This document shows, piece by piece, positions 63,579 to 64,000 of a stretch of 64,000 bases of DNA. A program made the position numbers and the translations under genes. The notes beneath the pieces were generated by a model. The model searched no databases, was not told where the DNA came from, and saw only the letters and a list, made by a program, of their open reading frames with translations. Source of the stretch: Dactylis glomerata (Eukaryota; Streptophyta; Magnoliopsida; Poales; Poaceae); NCBI GenBank assembly GCA_007115705.1, contig QXEO01000240.1, positions 1,337,290-1,401,289 on the forward strand. The letters are read 5' to 3'. Position 1 is the first letter of the stretch. Every line of letters starts with the position of its first letter.

Positions 63579-64000
63579 TGATACGTCTCCGACGTATCTA
63601 TAATTTTTGATGCTCGATGCTTGTTTTTACACCATTTGCCTATTGTTTCGTTACACTTCGTGGCACTTTTATGCATTTTCCGGAAGTAACCTATTAACAA
63701 GTCGCCACAGTGCCAGTTCCCTGTTTTCTGCTGTTTTTGTGTTTCAGAAGTGATACACAGGAAATATTCTCGGAATTGGACGAAACAAGTTCCTGAAGTC
63801 TTATTTTTCCCGGAAGCTTCCAGAGATCCGAAGAGGAGACGGAGTGGGGCCACGAGGTGGCCACACACCAGGGCGGCGCGGCCCAGGCCCTGGCCGCGCC
63901 CCCTACGTGTGAGACCGCCTCGGTCCACTCCTGACAATGCCCCTTCGCCTATAAAGACCCCCCGACGGAAAAAACCTAAGTACCCGATCAATTTTCCAGA
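63579..64000 (+). repeat. 3' LTR of element G, cut by the window end
   Basis: It starts TGATACGTCTCCGACGTATC, like the G 5' LTR, and reaches just past the TATAAAG box (near 63951). The remaining 1.2 kb and the F sequence beyond are outside the window. Confidence 0.9.

Larger units (their letters stand above)
48951..64000 (+). mobile_element. LTR retrotransposon G (plus strand), truncated by the window end
   Basis: G inserted in LTR F after CCGCT (48946-48950). Its 5' LTR is 48951-50124 plus 57220-57692, interrupted by element H. These add to 1647 bp, exactly the LTR length of element B. The primer site is at 57704, the ORF at 57879-58472, and the 3' region 58473-63578 is split by solo LTR I. 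The 3' LTR begins at 63579 and runs off the window. No pol. Confidence 0.93.

Overview
The window is nuclear DNA of a grass of the wheat tribe (Triticeae). The evidence is dense nested LTR retrotransposons whose LTRs begin TGATACGTCT, Stowaway MITEs beginning CTCCCTCC, and one GC-rich grass-type transcription-factor gene. Family assignments come from recognition by eye; no database search was possible. No tRNA, rRNA, CRISPR or prokaryotic feature is visible.

Layout. 1-2236: AT-rich intergenic DNA with a Stowaway MITE, a possible small exon and a GA microsatellite. 2237-4319: a LINE-like relic whose 5' part is inverted and which carries a second MITE. 4583-7851: two copies of an unclassified repeat, one holding a PIF/Harbinger element. 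7852-18045: an old minus-strand gypsy relic (J) split by a complete LTR element (A, 7946-15274). 18046-19441: a minus-strand copia relic (K). 21049-21996 (minus): an intact single-exon GARP/G2-like gene of the MYBC1 type, the only convincing host gene. 22980-34304: a tandem-repeat block split by complete LTR element B (24759-33242). 34305-64000: a nested stack. LTR F is split by D (34342-47581), which is split by E (35912-42557). F is also split by G (48951 to beyond the window), which holds H (50125-57214) and solo LTR I (59205-61400). Seven insertions (A, B, D, E, G-internal H, I and the Harbinger element) have matching target-site duplications.

Main biological message. A, B, D, E, F and G belong to one non-autonomous, Athila-like gypsy group. 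A, B and G share LTR, tRNA-Asp type primer site, leader and about 2.9 kb of 3' noncoding sequence, but each carries a different protein-coding cassette: a gag-protease chimera in A, gag plus broken protease in B, and an unrecognised 197-residue protein in G. D and E share the U3 promoter and most of the 3' region, but have a different R-U5, a different leader and an acidic tyrosine-rich ORF. This looks like a retrotransposon chassis with exchangeable cargo. H is a separate, young Tat-like element. It has a short gag and a long antisense gene (Transposase_28-like region plus coiled coil) that reads through cleanly if a 75-bp GT-AG intron is removed. No reverse transcriptase or integrase reading frame is visible anywhere in the 64 kb, so every LTR element here must depend on enzymes supplied from elsewhere.
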